Assembly (NCBI RefSeq): GCF_030813505.1
Contig: NZ_JAUSUE010000007.1
Length of the DNA: 64,000 bases
From: Pectinatus haikarae
Lineage (GTDB): Bacteria; Bacillota; Negativicutes; Selenomonadales; Selenomonadaceae
Direction: 5' to 3' (one strand)
Position numbers and translations under genes: made by a program. Of this stretch, positions 16,546 through 25,277 are shown in pieces. The first letter of the stretch is position 1; every line of letters begins with the position of its first letter. The notes under the pieces were generated by a model, which saw nothing but the letters and a program-made list of their open reading frames with translations, was not told the origin of the DNA and ran no database searches.

Positions 16546-17058
16546 ATGCGTATATTAAAAATATCCCTTGTAATGATCGCAGTCATGTTTATAAGTACAT
16601 ATACTGCTTTTGCTTCACCTAAGGTCACAGCTGATAAAACAACATTTGATATTTTATCGGGCACATACAAGCTGGACGGAAACGTACATGTTGAAACCGG
16701 TAAATTCACTGTTACAGCCGATCATGCACAAGTAAATCTCACATCCTTTGAAGTATGGGCGCAGAGTAATATCAACTGTCTTTACGGAACAAATGAAGAA
16801 GGAACGGCTCCCATAAATTTTAGTGGCAATGATCTGTACGGCTCATGGGCTGAAAAGACGATCACAGTGAAAGACGGTACACAGTTTAAATCAGGAGGAC
16901 TGAGCATAAAGGCTGATAAAACCGTATTTAATTGGGAAACGAAGATCGCAGATTTCTCCGGTAATGTCGAAGTAGTTCAGGACGGTAAAACAAAGAAATA
17001 CGATCAGATCAAATATAATGTAGCTGAAAACAAATTTTTAAATGATGCTGCCGATTGA
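16546..17058 (+). CDS. Periplasmic LptA/OstA-like protein
   Basis: A 170-residue exported protein with signal peptide at about 1-24 (hydrophobic core, then AFASP). The mature part carries an OstA/LptA-type beta-jellyroll: repeated GNVHV-, DHAQVNL, KADKTVFNWETK, FSGNVEVVQDGK and YDQIKYNVAENKF strands. Proteins of this fold carry lipopolysaccharide across the periplasm, so the gene supports a lipopolysaccharide-bearing outer membrane. GGAGG 5 bases upstream fixes ATG 16546. There are no lpt transporter genes beside it, so it may be LptA itself or an extra paralogue. Confidence 0.75.
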   Translation: MRILKISLVMIAVMFISTYTAFASPKVTADKTTFDILSGTYKLDGNVHVETGKFTVTADHAQVNLTSFEVWAQSNINCLYGTNEEGTAPINFSGNDLYGSWAEKTITVKDGTQFKSGGLSIKADKTVFNWETKIADFSGNVEVVQDGKTKKYDQIKYNVAENKFLNDAAD

Positions 17059-17133
17059 GCAGAAGAAAAAATAAGTGCAGCGGTAATTTCAAATTCAGTT
17101 TATCCCGGCAGAGCAGTAAAAGCATGCGGGCAT

Positions 17134-17164
17134 AAAAAAGGCATTTTTCAATGCCTGTTTTTTT
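17134..17164. terminator. Intrinsic terminator
   Basis: A hairpin AGGCATT-TTTC-AATGCCT (17139-17145 with 17150-17156) is flanked by A-run on the left and GTTTTTTT on the right. It ends the LptA-like gene and, read leftward, the ilv unit whose last stop is at 17163. Confidence 0.75.
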
Positions 17165-17663
17165 ACATATTTTTTATCGGTGTTGTGCCGCGGGAAAGAG
17201 CAATAGGCCCGGTACGGGCAATTTCCAAAATGTCGTAGCAATTGAGCATGTCAATGAGTGCCGCCAATTTTTCCTGCTCGCCCGTTAGTTCAAGAACAAC
17301 ATTTTCATGGCCGACATCCACGATATGAGCTCTGAATATATTGGCAATATTGACAATGTCTGCACGCACGGCAGGCGTGTCAGCTTTTACCTTGACCATT
17401 ATGAGTTCTCTGTTTATAGAGGGAAGTTCACTTATATTGACAATTTTTATTACATCTATAAGTTTGGCCATTTGATGGATGACTTTGTTCAGTTCAGTCT
17501 CATTGTAGGCATTCACTACAATATTTATGCGGGTAACATCATTCTCTTCAGTATATCCGGCATTTATTGTTTCAATATTGAAAGCACGGCGGCTGATCAG
17601 TCCCGATACATGAGTAAGCACGCCCGGTTTATTTTCCGCCAGAATAGCGATTTGATATTTCAT
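17163..17663 (-). CDS. ilvN: Acetolactate synthase small subunit (copy 1)
   Basis: A 166-residue regulatory subunit with an N-terminal ACT domain (about 1-75; ENKPGVLTHVSGLISRRAFNIETI) and a C-terminal ALS_ss domain ending in EIARTGPIALSRG. Such subunits activate the large subunit and give valine feedback control. It lies 4 bases after copy 1 of the large subunit, the reverse of the order in copy 2. Confidence 0.95.
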   Translation of the reverse strand: MKYQIAILAENKPGVLTHVSGLISRRAFNIETINAGYTEENDVTRINIVVNAYNETELNKVIHQMAKLIDVIKIVNISELPSINRELIMVKVKADTPAVRADIVNIANIFRAHIVDVGHENVVLELTGEQEKLAALIDMLNCYDILEIARTGPIALSRGTTPIKNM

Positions 17664-17667
17664 AAAA

Positions 17668-19362
17668 TCAGATATCTCCTTCCAAGATCATTTCATCAAG
17701 ACGTTTACCGCCTGGCACCATCGGCAGTACATCCTGAACTTCCGGCACAACAATATCGATGAGTACGGGACCGTGTTCACTGAAGATTTTTTCCAGGCCT
17801 GTTTTCAGATCTTCCTTTTTTTCAATACGGTAACCTTTAATGCCCATTGCCTGCGCTATTTTTACGATATCGGCTTTGCTTTTGAAAAGAGAATGTGAAT
17901 ATCTTTTACCGTAGAACATACGCTGCCACTGTGTAACCATGCCCAGTACCGAATTATGGATAACAATTATTTTTATATCTATAGCATAATCGGCCAGTGT
18001 CGCCATTTCCTGGCAGTTCATCATGATGCTGCCGTCACCTGAAAATAGCAGCACCTTTTTTTGAGGCATGCCGAGCTTTGCCCCCATGGCAGCAGGCAAA
18101 CCATAACCCATGGTGCCCAAACCGCCCGAGGTTATAAAATTACGGGGACCGTAAATTTTAAAAAATTGTGCGGTCCACATTTGATGCTGTCCGACATCGG
18201 TAACGGCGACAGTATCGGGACCGGACATGTCTGAAATTTTGCTGATTGCCTCTTGGGCAAGAATATGTGTCTTGTCCTCCTTATAGGTAAAAGGATTTTC
18301 CTTCTGCATCTTTATAGTGTATTCGTACCATTCTTTGCAATTGCTTTTTATAGATGAAACATACGGCGCGGTTTTTTCCAAGAATAACGGAAGAGACCAT
18401 TGGAGATCGCCGATTACACTCAGTTCAGTTTTTATATTTTTATTTATTTCCGCATGATCTATATCAAAATGAATTATAGCGGCATTTGGTGCGAATTGAT
18501 TTACAATACCAGTGACTCTGTCATCAAAACGTACACCAATGCCGATCAGTAAATCGCACTCCATAATAGCTATGTTCGATGCATAGGATCCATGCATGCC
18601 CGCCATGCCAAGATATCCGTCACTGTCCGGATCGGCGCAGCCGAGTCCCATCAATGTGCTGGTCACAGGGATATGCATGCTGCTGGCAAACTTACGCAAA
18701 AATTTGTGAGTGTCTGATGAAATAACACCTCCGCCTGTAAAGATAACAGGTTTTTTTGCTTTCTGCAAAGCAGTGACGACGCTGTCAATCGTTTTTTCGT
18801 CGCCGATATTGATCCCGCTGTAGCCGCGTAAGTTTACACTGTCGGGATATTCATAATCAAATTCGGCAGCAAATGCATCCTTGGCTATATCTATCACTAC
18901 CGGTCCGGGACGCCCTGTTCCGGCTATGAAAAAAGCCTCTTTAAGCACACGCGGCAGATCTTCTGCATAGCGGACAAGGTAATTGTGCTTGGTGATAGGC
19001 GAGGTTATACCGCATACGTCGGCTTCCTGAAAGGAATCCTTGCCGATGAATGGGGTCGCTACCTGTCCCGTTATGCAGACAAGAGGTATAGAATCAATAT
19101 TAGCTGTGGCTATACCTGTTATCAAATTAGTGGCACCGGGACCGGAAGTAGCGACGCAAACGCCTACCTTGCCCGTGGCCCTGGCATAACCGTCGGCAGC
19201 ATGTACTGCACCCTGTTCGTGTCTTGTTAATATATGGGGAAATTTTGTTTTATAGATTTCGTCATATAAGGTAAGCACAGCACCTCCGGGATAGCCGAAG
19301 ATCAATTCAACACCTTCGTTTTTCAGGCTCTCAATAACGGCTCTAGCTCCGTTTATATGCAC
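17668..19362 (-). CDS. ilvB: Acetolactate synthase large subunit (copy 1)
   Basis: A 564-residue TPP-dependent enzyme that makes acetolactate and acetohydroxybutyrate for valine, leucine and isoleucine. The catalytic Glu is in TRHEQGAVHAADGYARATG (about residue 48), the acetyl region has FQEADV, and the TPP-Mg site is GDGSIMMN. The start is GTG 19362, with GGAGG 7 bases upstream. The gene follows ilvC but is separated from it by a hairpin terminator, so it may depend on read-through. Confidence 0.96.
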   Translation of the reverse strand: MHINGARAVIESLKNEGVELIFGYPGGAVLTLYDEIYKTKFPHILTRHEQGAVHAADGYARATGKVGVCVATSGPGATNLITGIATANIDSIPLVCITGQVATPFIGKDSFQEADVCGITSPITKHNYLVRYAEDLPRVLKEAFFIAGTGRPGPVVIDIAKDAFAAEFDYEYPDSVNLRGYSGINIGDEKTIDSVVTALQKAKKPVIFTGGGVISSDTHKFLRKFASSMHIPVTSTLMGLGCADPDSDGYLGMAGMHGSYASNIAIMECDLLIGIGVRFDDRVTGIVNQFAPNAAIIHFDIDHAEINKNIKTELSVIGDLQWSLPLFLEKTAPYVSSIKSNCKEWYEYTIKMQKENPFTYKEDKTHILAQEAISKISDMSGPDTVAVTDVGQHQMWTAQFFKIYGPRNFITSGGLGTMGYGLPAAMGAKLGMPQKKVLLFSGDGSIMMNCQEMATLADYAIDIKIIVIHNSVLGMVTQWQRMFYGKRYSHSLFKSKADIVKIAQAMGIKGYRIEKKEDLKTGLEKIFSEHGPVLIDIVVPEVQDVLPMVPGGKRLDEMILEGDI

Positions 19363-19400
19363 AACAATTCCTCCTCTGAGTAAGAAAAATCCGCAGGCAC

Positions 19401-19441
19401 AAAAAAAGCGGTAAGGCAGACTGTTCAGTCTGCCCCGCCGC
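19401..19441 (-). terminator. Intercistronic intrinsic terminator between ilvC and ilvB copy 1
   Basis: On the minus strand a 9-bp GC-rich stem (GGCAGACTG with CAGTCTGCC, 19415-19423 and 19426-19434), extended by an outer GCGG/CCGC pair, is followed by TTTTTTT (19407-19401). Only 38 bases remain to the ilvB start, and no promoter is visible there. It likely lowers rather than abolishes expression of ilvBN copy 1. Confidence 0.8.
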
Positions 19442-19464
19442 CCTTGATCGCATCATAGGATTTA

Positions 19465-20466
19465 TTAATTTTCCTTTTTATCCAGCCATGACATCATTTT
19501 GCGAAGTTTTCCGCCGACTTCTTCAATCTGATGTTCGGCATGTCTGCGGCGCATTGCATAGAATTGAGCGCGTCCTGCCTTGTTTTCAGTGAGCCATTTT
19601 GTCGCAAAACTGCCATCTTGAATATCGGTAAGGATATTTTCCATTTCTTTTTTTGTTTTGTCCGTGACTAAACGGGGACCTGCGGTGTAATCGCCGTATT
19701 CAGCCGTATCGCTTATAGAATGACGCATTTTTGCCATGCCGCCTTCATACATAAGATCAACAATAAGCTTCATTTCATGGAAACATTCAAAATAAGCAAT
19801 TTCAGGCTGATAACCCGCTTTGACAAGTGTTTCGAAACCCGCGGTAATGAGATGGGTAATACCGCCGCAAAGAACAGCTTGCTCGCCAAAGAGGTCTGTT
19901 TCAGTTTCTTCCTGGAAAGTCGTCTTAATGACTCCGGAACGGGTACCGCCGATGCCGCGGGCATAGGCAAGTGCTATATCCCAGGCTTTGCCGCTGGCAT
20001 CCTGATATACTGCGAAAATATCGGGAACACCGCCGCCTTCCGCAAAGGTGCGGCGTACAAGGTGACCGGGACCCTTCGGTGCGACCATGAAAACATCAAT
20101 ATCCTCCGGCGGCTGTATCTGTTGAAAATGTATATTGAAGCCATGCGCAAATGCAAGCGCACTGCCTGCTTTCAGATTGGGAGCAATTTCCGTTTTATAT
20201 ATTTTAGCTTGTATTTCGTCAGGAATTAGAATCATGGTAATGTCCGCATCTTTTACTGCATCGGCGACCTCTGCGACCTTTAGGCCGGCATCCTTTGCTT
20301 TTTGTGCGGATTTGCTGCCTGCATAAAGACCTACAGTGATATCAATACCACTTTCCTTCAAATTTAGGGCATGCGCATGACCCTGGCTGCCATAACCAAT
20401 AATAGCGACCTTCTTGCCACTTATCGCATCCCAATTAACATCCTGATCGTAATAAACTTTTGCCAT
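19465..20466 (-). CDS. ilvC: Ketol-acid reductoisomerase
   Basis: A 333-residue class I enzyme performing the alkyl shift and reduction after acetolactate synthase, with Mg and NAD(P)H. The Rossmann motif is GYGSQGHAHALNL (about 23-35); the following loop YAGSKSAQKA suggests NADPH use. The C-terminal knotted domain has the acidic metal residues (TETDLFGEQAVLCGG and ECFHEMKLIVDLMYEGG). MAKVYYDQDVNWD at 20466 matches family N-termini. It sits at the centre of the mirror-symmetric ilv cluster. Confidence 0.97.
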   Translation of the reverse strand: MAKVYYDQDVNWDAISGKKVAIIGYGSQGHAHALNLKESGIDITVGLYAGSKSAQKAKDAGLKVAEVADAVKDADITMILIPDEIQAKIYKTEIAPNLKAGSALAFAHGFNIHFQQIQPPEDIDVFMVAPKGPGHLVRRTFAEGGGVPDIFAVYQDASGKAWDIALAYARGIGGTRSGVIKTTFQEETETDLFGEQAVLCGGITHLITAGFETLVKAGYQPEIAYFECFHEMKLIVDLMYEGGMAKMRHSISDTAEYGDYTAGPRLVTDKTKKEMENILTDIQDGSFATKWLTENKAGRAQFYAMRRRHAEHQIEEVGGKLRKMMSWLDKKEN

Positions 20467-20550
20467 AAATAAAACATCTCCCCAAAATTCCAACCGGTAA
20501 AATAAATACCGATTATTAGATTTACAAAGTTACAAAAGAACATTGTATAC

Positions 20551-20627
20551 ATGATACACTTTGACAATAATTTTGTCAATAGAATTTAGCTAAAAAATTT
20601 ACAGTTTGACACATGCTAAAAATTTAC
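20551..20627 (-). promoter_or_regulatory. ilvC promoter with palindrome at -35 and nearby direct repeats
   Basis: Minus-strand -35 TTGACA (20579-20574) and -10 TATCAT (20556-20551) are 17 bases apart. The -35 is half of an inverted repeat TTGACA-N7-TGTCAA, a possible operator. Upstream lie two near-identical direct repeats, 20589-20602 and 20615-20627 (GCTAAAAAATTTAC and GCTAAAAATTTAC), the second overlapping the ilvB copy 2 stop. The regulator is unknown. Confidence 0.65.
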
Positions 20628-22268
20628 GAAGGTGTTAATTCCGCTGACTGTATTTGCCATCGGTTCGACAAAGGCCTTGCCGGCATTGACAATTATAGCC
20701 TGCGGTTCATTAAGCGCAAGCGCATTGCTGAAGGCTTCGACAAATTCATCCATACTGTGTACATCATAAGTTCTGATGCCGAAACTTTCCGTGTATTTAA
20801 CGTAATTCATTTTGTATTCAAAATTACAGGAAAAATATCTTGCACCATAATACACTTTCTGCAGCTGACGTATCATGCCAAGCGATTCATTGTTTATGAT
20901 GATCGATATTATGGGCAGACGCAGAGCGGCAATAGTATAGTATTCACTGCCAGTCATTTTTATACCGCCGTCTCCGGCGATATGGATGACTCTTTTTTTA
21001 TTTTTGTAATAAAGCTGAATGCCAAGTGCAGCGGGCAGACCGAAGCCCATAGTGCCTAACCCGCCTGAAGTGAACCACGTGCGCGGCGTACGGCGTCTGA
21101 TATGCTGGGCAGCCCACATTTGATGCTGACCGACATCCGTTACGACAGCATAGTCTCCTTTGTTGATTGTTTGCGAAATATGATGCATTATATTGGGCAC
21201 ATCGTATTTTCCGGTGTATTCATATGCAAATTTTTCTTTGTGCTTTTTCAGCGTTTTCCACCATGCATCAGGATTATTTACGGCTTCCCGCTGCATCAAA
21301 AGATTCAGTATCGTTTTCATGTCACCGGACAGACCGATGCTGCTGTGAACATTTTTGTCTATTTCGGCAGGATCGATATCTATATGAATAAAATGTTTTT
21401 CATATATGTAATGGGCTATATTGCCGGTCTGCCTGTCACCGAAGCGGCTGCCGACAGCTATTACCAGATCGGCTTCGGCAACAGTGTAATTTGCGGACTT
21501 CCGTCCGTGCAGTCCGGCAAACCCCATATAAAGAGGATGATCATTGGGAAAAGCGCCTATCCCCATAAGGGTGGACACGACAGGAAGCTTATATTTTTCA
21601 GCAAAGGCAATGAGCTCTTTGTGGGCCCGGCCCAGAACTACGCCGCCGCCTGCTATGATCACCGGCCGTTCGGCTTTTAAGATCTCGTCTATGGCTTCGG
21701 CTGCGCAGATGATAAAATCGGCATCCGGTTTGGCAGCTTTATTTTCTGTAGTATTTTCCGGATAAGCGATATCAGCATAAAAAAAATCTTTCGGAATATC
21801 TATGAGTACGGGACCCTGACGGCCGCTGAGTGCGAGTGCAAAGGCTTTCCTCAGAAGCGGGATAAGCTCTTTTGCGCTTTGGAGTTTAAAATTATGCTTT
21901 GTTATAGGCATGGTAATGCCGAAGATATCGGTTTCCTGAAAGGAATCCCTGCCCAGCAGATTGCTGTCCACCTGTCCCGTTATAATTACCATAGGAACAG
22001 AGTCCATAAAAGCAGTAGCTATCCCTGTCACAAGATTTGTCGCACCGGGGCCTGATGTGGCGATGCATACACCGGCTTTGCCGCTGGCACGGGCATAGCC
22101 GTCGGCTGCGTGTGCGGATGATTGTTCATGTGTGGTCAAAATAAAATCGATGCTGCTGTCTTTGCCGAGAGCGTCAAAAAGAGGCAGAATCATTCCGCCC
22201 GGATAGCCAAAAATTGTGTTTACTCTCTGCTCTTTAAGACATTTGATAACTGCCTGTGATCCTTCCAT
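20616..22268 (-). CDS. ilvB: Acetolactate synthase large subunit (copy 2)
   Basis: A 550-residue second TPP-dependent acetolactate synthase. The catalytic Glu is in TTHEQSSAHAADGYARASG, with FQETDIFG and the TPP motif GDGGIKMTGSEY. It differs clearly in sequence from copy 1, so the two pairs are old paralogues and not a recent duplication. Start 22268 (MEGSQAV) has GAGG 7 bases upstream; the frame could extend to 22298 but would then overlap the preceding small subunit gene. The enzyme class is clear; anabolic or specialised use is not. Confidence 0.95.
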   Translation of the reverse strand: MEGSQAVIKCLKEQRVNTIFGYPGGMILPLFDALGKDSSIDFILTTHEQSSAHAADGYARASGKAGVCIATSGPGATNLVTGIATAFMDSVPMVIITGQVDSNLLGRDSFQETDIFGITMPITKHNFKLQSAKELIPLLRKAFALALSGRQGPVLIDIPKDFFYADIAYPENTTENKAAKPDADFIICAAEAIDEILKAERPVIIAGGGVVLGRAHKELIAFAEKYKLPVVSTLMGIGAFPNDHPLYMGFAGLHGRKSANYTVAEADLVIAVGSRFGDRQTGNIAHYIYEKHFIHIDIDPAEIDKNVHSSIGLSGDMKTILNLLMQREAVNNPDAWWKTLKKHKEKFAYEYTGKYDVPNIMHHISQTINKGDYAVVTDVGQHQMWAAQHIRRRTPRTWFTSGGLGTMGFGLPAALGIQLYYKNKKRVIHIAGDGGIKMTGSEYYTIAALRLPIISIIINNESLGMIRQLQKVYYGARYFSCNFEYKMNYVKYTESFGIRTYDVHSMDEFVEAFSNALALNEPQAIIVNAGKAFVEPMANTVSGINTFVNF

Positions 22269-22294
22269 ATTTTTACCTCGATGTAAATTCGCTG

Positions 22295-22825
22295 TCAAAG
22301 CATATTTTTGCCGTAGAAACCCGGTTTCTCTTTATAGCTTGTGATCGTTTGTTCTCCTCTTTCCAGAGCGATCTGGCCGGTCCGTATTATTTCTAAGATG
22401 CCATAAGGTTCTAACAGCCGCGTGAATGCGACTACCTTTTCATCCTGTCCGGTAATTTCAAAAATAAGTGTCGTTGCCTGTACATCAACCACGCGTGCAC
22501 GGAAAAGTTCGGCAATTTTTAAGATGTCCAGTCTATTGCTCTCGGACGATTTTATTTTTATCAGGGTCATACCGCGATATACGGCATCTTCCGGATTATG
22601 CAGCTGAACAGCAGCAACATCCGGTATTTTACTCAGCTGCTTTATCAGCTGATCGACTATATGTGTTTCCCCGCTGAAAAAAATAGTTATCCGCGAATAT
22701 TCCGGTGACTGGGTTATCCCCACAGAAAGGCTGTCAATGTTAAAAGATCTGCGGGAAAACATGCCAACGACACGCAGCAATACTCCCGGCTGATTATTGA
22801 CAAGAACAGAAAGCGCATGCTTCAT
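22295..22825 (-). CDS. ilvH: Acetolactate synthase small subunit (copy 2)
   Basis: A 176-residue regulatory subunit with an N-terminal ACT domain (VNNQPGVLLRVVGMFSRRSF, then NIDSLSVG) and a C-terminal ALS_ss domain ending EIIRTGQIALERG. It is first gene of the leftward ilv run and precedes its large subunit, the opposite of copy 1. The upstream 187 bases (22826-23012) hold a hairpin GCATATT/AATATGC near 22860-22885, but no T-box or leader peptide that I could see. Confidence 0.94.
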   Translation of the reverse strand: MKHALSVLVNNQPGVLLRVVGMFSRRSFNIDSLSVGITQSPEYSRITIFFSGETHIVDQLIKQLSKIPDVAAVQLHNPEDAVYRGMTLIKIKSSESNRLDILKIAELFRARVVDVQATTLIFEITGQDEKVVAFTRLLEPYGILEIIRTGQIALERGEQTITSYKEKPGFYGKNML

Positions 22826-23012
22826 GAATCACATCCCCTTTTATGAATCTGACAATACTAGGCATATTATTCCGTGAATATGCTTATATATTAATATATG
22901 ATTTTACATTAATTTTTGATGAAAATCCAGATAAAAGTAAATAAATTTAATATTTTTGTTTATAAATGGAGTGAAAATCATGGGGGACTGTTTTGCAGAC
23001 CGAAGCAAGAGC

Positions 23013-23891
23013 TTATTTTTGAGCAAGAATGAACACTGTACCAACAATCAACACACTGCCGATAATTTCCGGCAGACCGAAGGCAACGTTCATGAAAATC
23101 ACCGAAAGGGCAACTGAGGCAAATGGTTCAATGGAAGCCATGGTGCCTACCTCGGTGGGATAAAGATATTTTGTACTTTCTATATAGGACCAAAAAGCTA
23201 TTACGGTACCGCAGATAATTACAAAAAGCAGTGCCAGCGCCGCGCCGAAATCAAATATACCTTTGAAGGAAAAAGGTGATTGGAAGAATGACAGCAGCAA
23301 ACCACCGCAAAGCATTCCCCAGCCGACAACAAGGGAAGAATGATGCTTGGTAAGCATAGCTCTCGGCTGCAATGTATATAAAGCGGCGGCCAGCGATGAT
23401 ATCAGTCCCCAGAATAATGCGGTATGGGAAATAGCCAGGCTGCTGAGAGAACCCTTGGTGGTCAGAAGAAAAGTTCCTGCCACAGCCATCAGGATGCACA
23501 GGCACTCCCGCGGCATCGGCCGGCGTTTTTCCGTGAGCAGTATATATATAAGAATGACTACGGGCATGAGATACTGAAGAATGGTCGCCGTTGCGGCATT
23601 ACTGTGTAAAATGGTGAAAATAAAAGTAAATTGAGTGCCAAGCATGCCGAAGGCGCTGAAAATAATTATATCGCGGATGCTTTTGCCCTTCCATATGGAC
23701 AATGTCCTGCCGTGGCAGATGATTTTGTCTGCAATCAGCAAAATAGCACCGGCACATATCAATCTGATACAGGTCAGCCATACCGCATCAAACATTTTGT
23801 CATGCAGCAGATATTGGATCACTACTCCTGTTGCTCCCCAAAGAGCGGTTCCCAGCATGATCAGCAGGAACCCTTTTAAACGACTGCTCAT
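23013..23891 (-). CDS. EamA/DMT family permease
   Basis: A 292-residue inner-membrane transporter with ten hydrophobic segments in two EamA repeats. Typical points are GTALWGATGVV in the first helix, TILQYLMPVVILIY closing repeat 1, and TKYLYPTEVGTMASIEPFASV in repeat 2. The family exports amino acids and other metabolites; the substrate here is unknown. AGGAG stands 12 bases before ATG 23891; a TTG start at 23921 is the alternative. It lies alone between the ilv and thi units. Confidence 0.85.
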   Translation of the reverse strand: MSSRLKGFLLIMLGTALWGATGVVIQYLLHDKMFDAVWLTCIRLICAGAILLIADKIICHGRTLSIWKGKSIRDIIIFSAFGMLGTQFTFIFTILHSNAATATILQYLMPVVILIYILLTEKRRPMPRECLCILMAVAGTFLLTTKGSLSSLAISHTALFWGLISSLAAALYTLQPRAMLTKHHSSLVVGWGMLCGGLLLSFFQSPFSFKGIFDFGAALALLFVIICGTVIAFWSYIESTKYLYPTEVGTMASIEPFASVALSVIFMNVAFGLPEIIGSVLIVGTVFILAQK

Positions 23892-24123
23892 TAAGCTATT
23901 ATTCTCCTTTTGCGATTCCAAAATAAATACTCTATCATTTTAATTCATATACGTTGAATATTTCAAGTATTGATGGATCACGGTTATGATTTTTCGCAAG
24001 TACGGCGGCCGTAGCAATAAGACTGGGCAAATTTCCTGCTGTATAATATAGAATCTGCCGGCAAAGATGTTTGACAAAACTATTTAATCGGCATACAATA
24101 ATCGTACACAATTGAATATAAAA

Positions 24124-24212
24124 ACAAGGGAGCCTATGCAATAGGCTGAGAAAGGGCTGTGAGCACCTGACCTTTGACCTGATCGGGATAATGCCTGCGT
24201 AGGGAGTTTTGT
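24124..24212 (+). ncRNA. TPP riboswitch (THI element)
   Basis: The conserved pieces of the thi-box are present in order: GGGAGCC, the CTGAGAAAGGG core, then ACCTGACCTTTGACCTGATC, GGATAATGCC and GCGTAGGGAG. It precedes thiS-thiG-thiH-thiE, with a terminator directly after, so TPP should switch the operon off by early termination. The bases 23892-24123 before it hold only its AT-rich promoter region; no gene was seen. Confidence 0.95.
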
Positions 24213-24223
24213 TTTGAACGCAT

Positions 24224-24262
24224 AACGTCTATCCTGATCAGGGTGGACGTTTTATTTTTTTT
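24224..24262 (+). terminator. TPP riboswitch expression-platform terminator
   Basis: Twelve consecutive pairs (24224-24235 with 24240-24251, three G-T) close a GATC loop and are followed by TTATTTTTTTTT. The ribosome site of thiS begins two bases after the T-run, so the whole leader is riboswitch plus terminator. Confidence 0.85.
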
Positions 24263-24275
24263 TGAGGTGATGAAA

Positions 24276-24482
24276 GTGCAGATTGTTATCAATGGAAAAA
24301 AAAGGCAGCTTGCCGAGAACATTTCGCTCCAGACAGTAATGGATGAAAATTTAGCAGCCGGCGGACGAGCCGTTGCTGAGTTGAATGAGCGGATAATCGA
24401 CAAACAGGCATGGAATGAAACAATGCTGAAGGAAAATGATGTATTGGAAATAGTGGCATTTATGGGAGGCGGTTCTAAATGA
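24276..24482 (+). CDS. thiS: Thiamine sulfur carrier protein ThiS
   Basis: A 68-residue ubiquitin-fold protein that carries sulfur as a C-terminal thiocarboxylate for thiazole synthesis with ThiG. It begins MQIVINGKKRQL (GTG start, GAGG 8 bases upstream; the ATG at 24270 is too close to that site) and has GRAVAELNERI typical of the family. It ends FMGGG-Ser-Lys, so two residues follow the usual terminal Gly-Gly. The stop overlaps the thiG start. Activation would need trimming or another adenylating route, since no thiF lies in the operon. Confidence 0.88.
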   Translation: MQIVINGKKRQLAENISLQTVMDENLAAGGRAVAELNERIIDKQAWNETMLKENDVLEIVAFMGGGSK

Positions 24483-25276
24483 CGGTTAGTGAAAATGATT
24501 ATTTGGAAATTGGCGGAAAAATTTTAACAAGCAGATTCTTTATCGGTACAGGTAAATTTGCCGACAACAAAAAAATGCCGGAGGTCATCCACGCAGGAAA
24601 AGCTTCTGTGGTGACGGTAGCTTTAAGGCGTGCTGATCTGAAATCGACCGAAGAGAATATTCTTGATCATATTCCGCAGGATGTTGTTCTCATGCCGAAT
24701 ACATCGGGGGCAAGAACTGCGGAAGAAGCAATAAGGATTGCGCATTTGTCAAAAGCGATGGGCTGCGGCAGCTGGATCAAAATAGAAGTTATTTCTGATA
24801 ATCGTTATCTTTTGCCCGACAATCAGGAAACACTGAAAGCCACGGAAATTTTGGCAGCCGAGGGGTTTACCGTACTGCCGTATATAAGTCCTGAATTGAT
24901 GGCCGCGAAAAGGCTGGTGGATGCCGGAGCTGCGGCAGTGATGCCTTTTGCCGCACCCATAGGTTCCAACAGAGGACTCAGAACAAAGGAACTTGTCCAG
25001 ATATTGATTGATGAAATAGATGCGCCTATCATCGTGGACGCGGGGATAGGCAGACCATCCGAAGCAGCCGAATGTATGGAAATGGGAGCCGCGGCTGTTT
25101 TGGTGAATACGGCTGTTGCCACAGCCGGCTCGCCTGTGAAGATGGCTGAAGCTTTTTCACAGGCAATAATAGCCGGAAGAACGGCATTTCTGGCCGGGAC
25201 GGGCCGAATACTTGCAGCGGGGGCAAGCAGTGCTTCCTCACCGCTTACCGGTTTTTTGCGCAGGGAGGAAGTATAA
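24479..25276 (+). CDS. thiG: Thiazole synthase ThiG
   Basis: A 265-residue TIM-barrel enzyme that builds thiazole phosphate from deoxyxylulose phosphate, dehydroglycine and ThiS thiocarboxylate. Family marks are SRFFIGTGKF, TVALRR, MPNTSGARTAEEA, the Schiff-base Lys101 in GCGSWIKIEV, and APIIVDAGIGRPSEAAECMEMGA. Its start overlaps the thiS stop by 4 bases, giving coupled synthesis of the two partners. Confidence 0.97.
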   Translation: MTVSENDYLEIGGKILTSRFFIGTGKFADNKKMPEVIHAGKASVVTVALRRADLKSTEENILDHIPQDVVLMPNTSGARTAEEAIRIAHLSKAMGCGSWIKIEVISDNRYLLPDNQETLKATEILAAEGFTVLPYISPELMAAKRLVDAGAAAVMPFAAPIGSNRGLRTKELVQILIDEIDAPIIVDAGIGRPSEAAECMEMGAAAVLVNTAVATAGSPVKMAEAFSQAIIAGRTAFLAGTGRILAAGASSASSPLTGFLRREEV

Positions 25277-25277
25277 T

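Noticed and set aside
22826..23012. T-box or leader-peptide attenuator before the ilv cluster
   Set aside because: No T-box core, no Leu/Ile/Val-rich short frame. Only a small hairpin was seen.
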